Positions 5,017 through 5,909 of a stretch of 5,909 nucleotides of DNA are shown here, piece by piece (position 1 is the first letter of the stretch; each line of letters begins with the position of its first letter). This DNA is from Rickettsiales bacterium (lineage in GTDB: Bacteria > Pseudomonadota > Alphaproteobacteria > Rickettsiales > UBA1997): contig CANKYC010000067.1 in the NCBI GenBank assembly GCA_947487845.1, positions 1 through 5,909 of the forward strand. The letters run 5' to 3'. The translations under genes were made by a program, and so were the position numbers. The notes under the pieces were generated by a model. That model was not told the DNA's origin. It did not search any database and was given only the letters and a program-made list of their open reading frames with translations.

Positions 5017-5909
5017 ATGAACACAAAACCAGAATTAAAAATTATCGCCGATCATTTAAGATCATCTTGTTTTTTAATTGCCGATGGAATTTTACCCAGC
5101 AACGAAGGTCGCGGTTATGTTCTTCGCCGCATCATGCGCCGCGCCATGCGCCAACTCCACAAACTTGGCGTGCGTCACGCCACAATGTATAAATTAGTTG
5201 ATGCTTTAATTAACGAAATGGGCGCAGCTTATCCAGAATTGGCGCGCGCTCGCGACATAATTATTGAAACTCTAAAAAACGAAGAAGAAAAATTCCGCGA
5301 AACTTTGGAGAAAGGTTTAAAACTTTTAGATGAAGAACTAAATGTCACCCCGAGCCCGTTGAAGCATGATTCAAGCCTATCTGCTGAAACACCCTTCGAC
5401 AAGCTCAGGGTGAAATCGAAATTTTCTGGCGCCGCCGCCTTCAAACTTTACGACACTTTCGGCTTTCCGCTTGATCTCACGCAAGATATTTTGAAAGAAA
5501 AAAACCTCGAAGTTGATTTGGAAGAATTTAACCGCGAAATGGAAAAACAACGCAATCGCGGCAAAGAAAATTGGGCGGGAAGCGGCGAAAACAAAGAAGA
5601 AAACATCTTTTTTGATCTCAAAGAAAAATTCGGCGAAACCAAATTTTTAGGCTACGAAAATTTACACGCGAGCGCAAAAATTTTGGCAATACTCGATTTA
5701 ACTCCCCCTCCCCTTGCGGGAGAAAGTGAGGGGTTGAAAAAACCTAAAATCATCATCCTCAACCAAACCACATTCTACGCCACTTCGGGCGGGCAAAAAG
5801 GCGATGATGGAAAAATTATTTGCGGCGAAAATTTTGCCGAAATTTCTGAAACCAAAAAATTCGCCGGAAATTTATTTGTTCACTTCGTTTCAAACATCAA
5901 AGGCGAGTT
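5017..5909 (+). CDS. alaS: Alanyl-tRNA synthetase lacking its catalytic domain (3' end beyond window)
   Basis: Open reading frame of 297 codons from ATG 5017, running off the window. It aligns by eye to AlaRS from about E. coli residue 275 onward. IADHLRSSCFLIADG (10-24), PSNEGRGYVLRRIMRRAMR (27-45), TLEKGLKLLDEEL (96-108) and FKLYDTFGFPLDLTQDIL (142-159) are the tRNA-recognition domain; NQTTFYATSGGQ (249-260) opens the beta-barrel and editing part. N29 and D146 correspond to E. coli N303 and D400, which read the G3:U70 pair of tRNA-Ala. All three class II catalytic motifs should lie upstream, but the preceding DNA is rnj, so this piece alone cannot activate alanine. The first 274 residues are nowhere in the window. 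Net length between N29 and D146 is 20 residues greater than in E. coli because of an in-frame palindromic element. FYATSGGQ has T where E is usual. No ribosome binding site is visible. It could be one half of a split enzyme, a relic, or an assembly join. Confidence 0.85.
   Translation, partial: MNTKPELKIIADHLRSSCFLIADGILPSNEGRGYVLRRIMRRAMRQLHKLGVRHATMYKLVDALINEMGAAYPELARARDIIIETLKNEEEKFRETLEKGLKLLDEELNVTPSPLKHDSSLSAETPFDKLRVKSKFSGAAAFKLYDTFGFPLDLTQDILKEKNLEVDLEEFNREMEKQRNRGKENWAGSGENKEENIFFDLKEKFGETKFLGYENLHASAKILAILDLTPPPLAGESEGLKKPKIIILNQTTFYATSGGQKGDDGKIICGENFAEISETKKFAGNLFVHFVSNIKGE
5345..5413 (+). repeat. Palindromic element inserted in frame in alaS
   Basis: This is a 69-bp copy of the element at 126-194, equal in length. 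About 55 of 69 positions are identical; the final 24 bases are identical, and the differences lie in the left arm, mostly C/T changes, and in the loop. It adds 23 codons without a stop, encoding roughly VTPSPLKHDSSLSAETPFDK then LRV (residues 110-132), between the conserved LLDEEL and AAFKLYD blocks of AlaRS, which are close together in other species. The left arm has diverged enough that the hairpin is no longer perfect. Confidence 0.9.
5701..5739 (+). repeat. Second repeat-like in-frame insertion in alaS
   Basis: A C/G-rich patch in otherwise A/T-rich DNA, with a 5-bp stem CTCCC (5708-5712), loop CTTGC and GGGAG (5718-5722), and outer CCCC/GGGG runs (5704-5707, 5730-5733). It encodes about 13 residues (TPPPLAGESEGLK) between LAILDL and KIIILNQTTFY, a variable linker of AlaRS. 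The sequence resembles the common CTCCCC...TTGCGGGAG type of dispersed bacterial palindrome. No second copy exists in this window, so its repeat identity is inferred. Confidence 0.55.

Noticed and set aside
5229..5642. Two minus-strand open frames (5229-5444 and 5448-5642)
   Set aside because: They lie opposite the alaS frame, which has clear AlaRS motifs; serine and phenylalanine rich content is typical of antisense shadows here.

Overview
AT-rich DNA, most likely from an alphaproteobacterium of the order Rickettsiales (an intracellular lineage). The lineage call is an inference from four signs: an aspartate aminotransferase that reads like the Rickettsia AatA type, a VirB3 protein like those of the rickettsial type IV secretion system, the alphaproteobacterial pair coaX-rnj, and palindromic repeats that sit both between genes and inside a reading frame. 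No gene start has a convincing Shine-Dalgarno sequence.

Layout. 1-296: no recognisable gene. It holds a terminator-like hairpin for minus-strand transcripts (34-67), a perfect 31-bp-arm palindromic element (122-198) and seven 11-bp A/T-rich tandem units (216-292). 297-593, minus strand: virB3, standing alone without virB4 behind it. 594-795: a divergent control region in which candidate promoters for virB3 and aatA share one -10 site, followed by an imperfect inverted repeat in the aatA leader. 796-1998: aatA, intact. 1999-2350: non-coding, mostly a 226-bp structure in which a perfect 42-bp inverted repeat brackets four copies of a tandem unit of about 42 bp. 2351-3130: coaX, intact. 3131-3246: two small hairpins, the first a single arm of the 122-198 family. 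3247-4992: rnj, intact. 5017 to the window end: alaS sequence that lacks the whole class II catalytic domain.

How the genes work together. AatA is amino-acid metabolism, CoaX starts coenzyme A synthesis from pantothenate, RNase J handles RNA decay and maturation, VirB3 belongs to the secretion channel, and the AlaRS piece concerns tRNA-Ala. They are not one pathway. coaX, rnj and the alaS piece lie in one direction and could be co-transcribed.

Most notable: (1) alaS starts about 275 residues late by E. coli numbering, directly behind rnj. It keeps the two residues that recognise the G3:U70 pair but none of the three catalytic motifs, so it is either half of a split AlaRS or a relic. (2) A 69-bp palindromic element, the same length as the intergenic copy at 126-194, sits in frame in this alaS, between those two recognition residues. 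The arm sequence leaves only one of three frames open, and alaS uses that one. A second repeat-like segment lies in frame further on.
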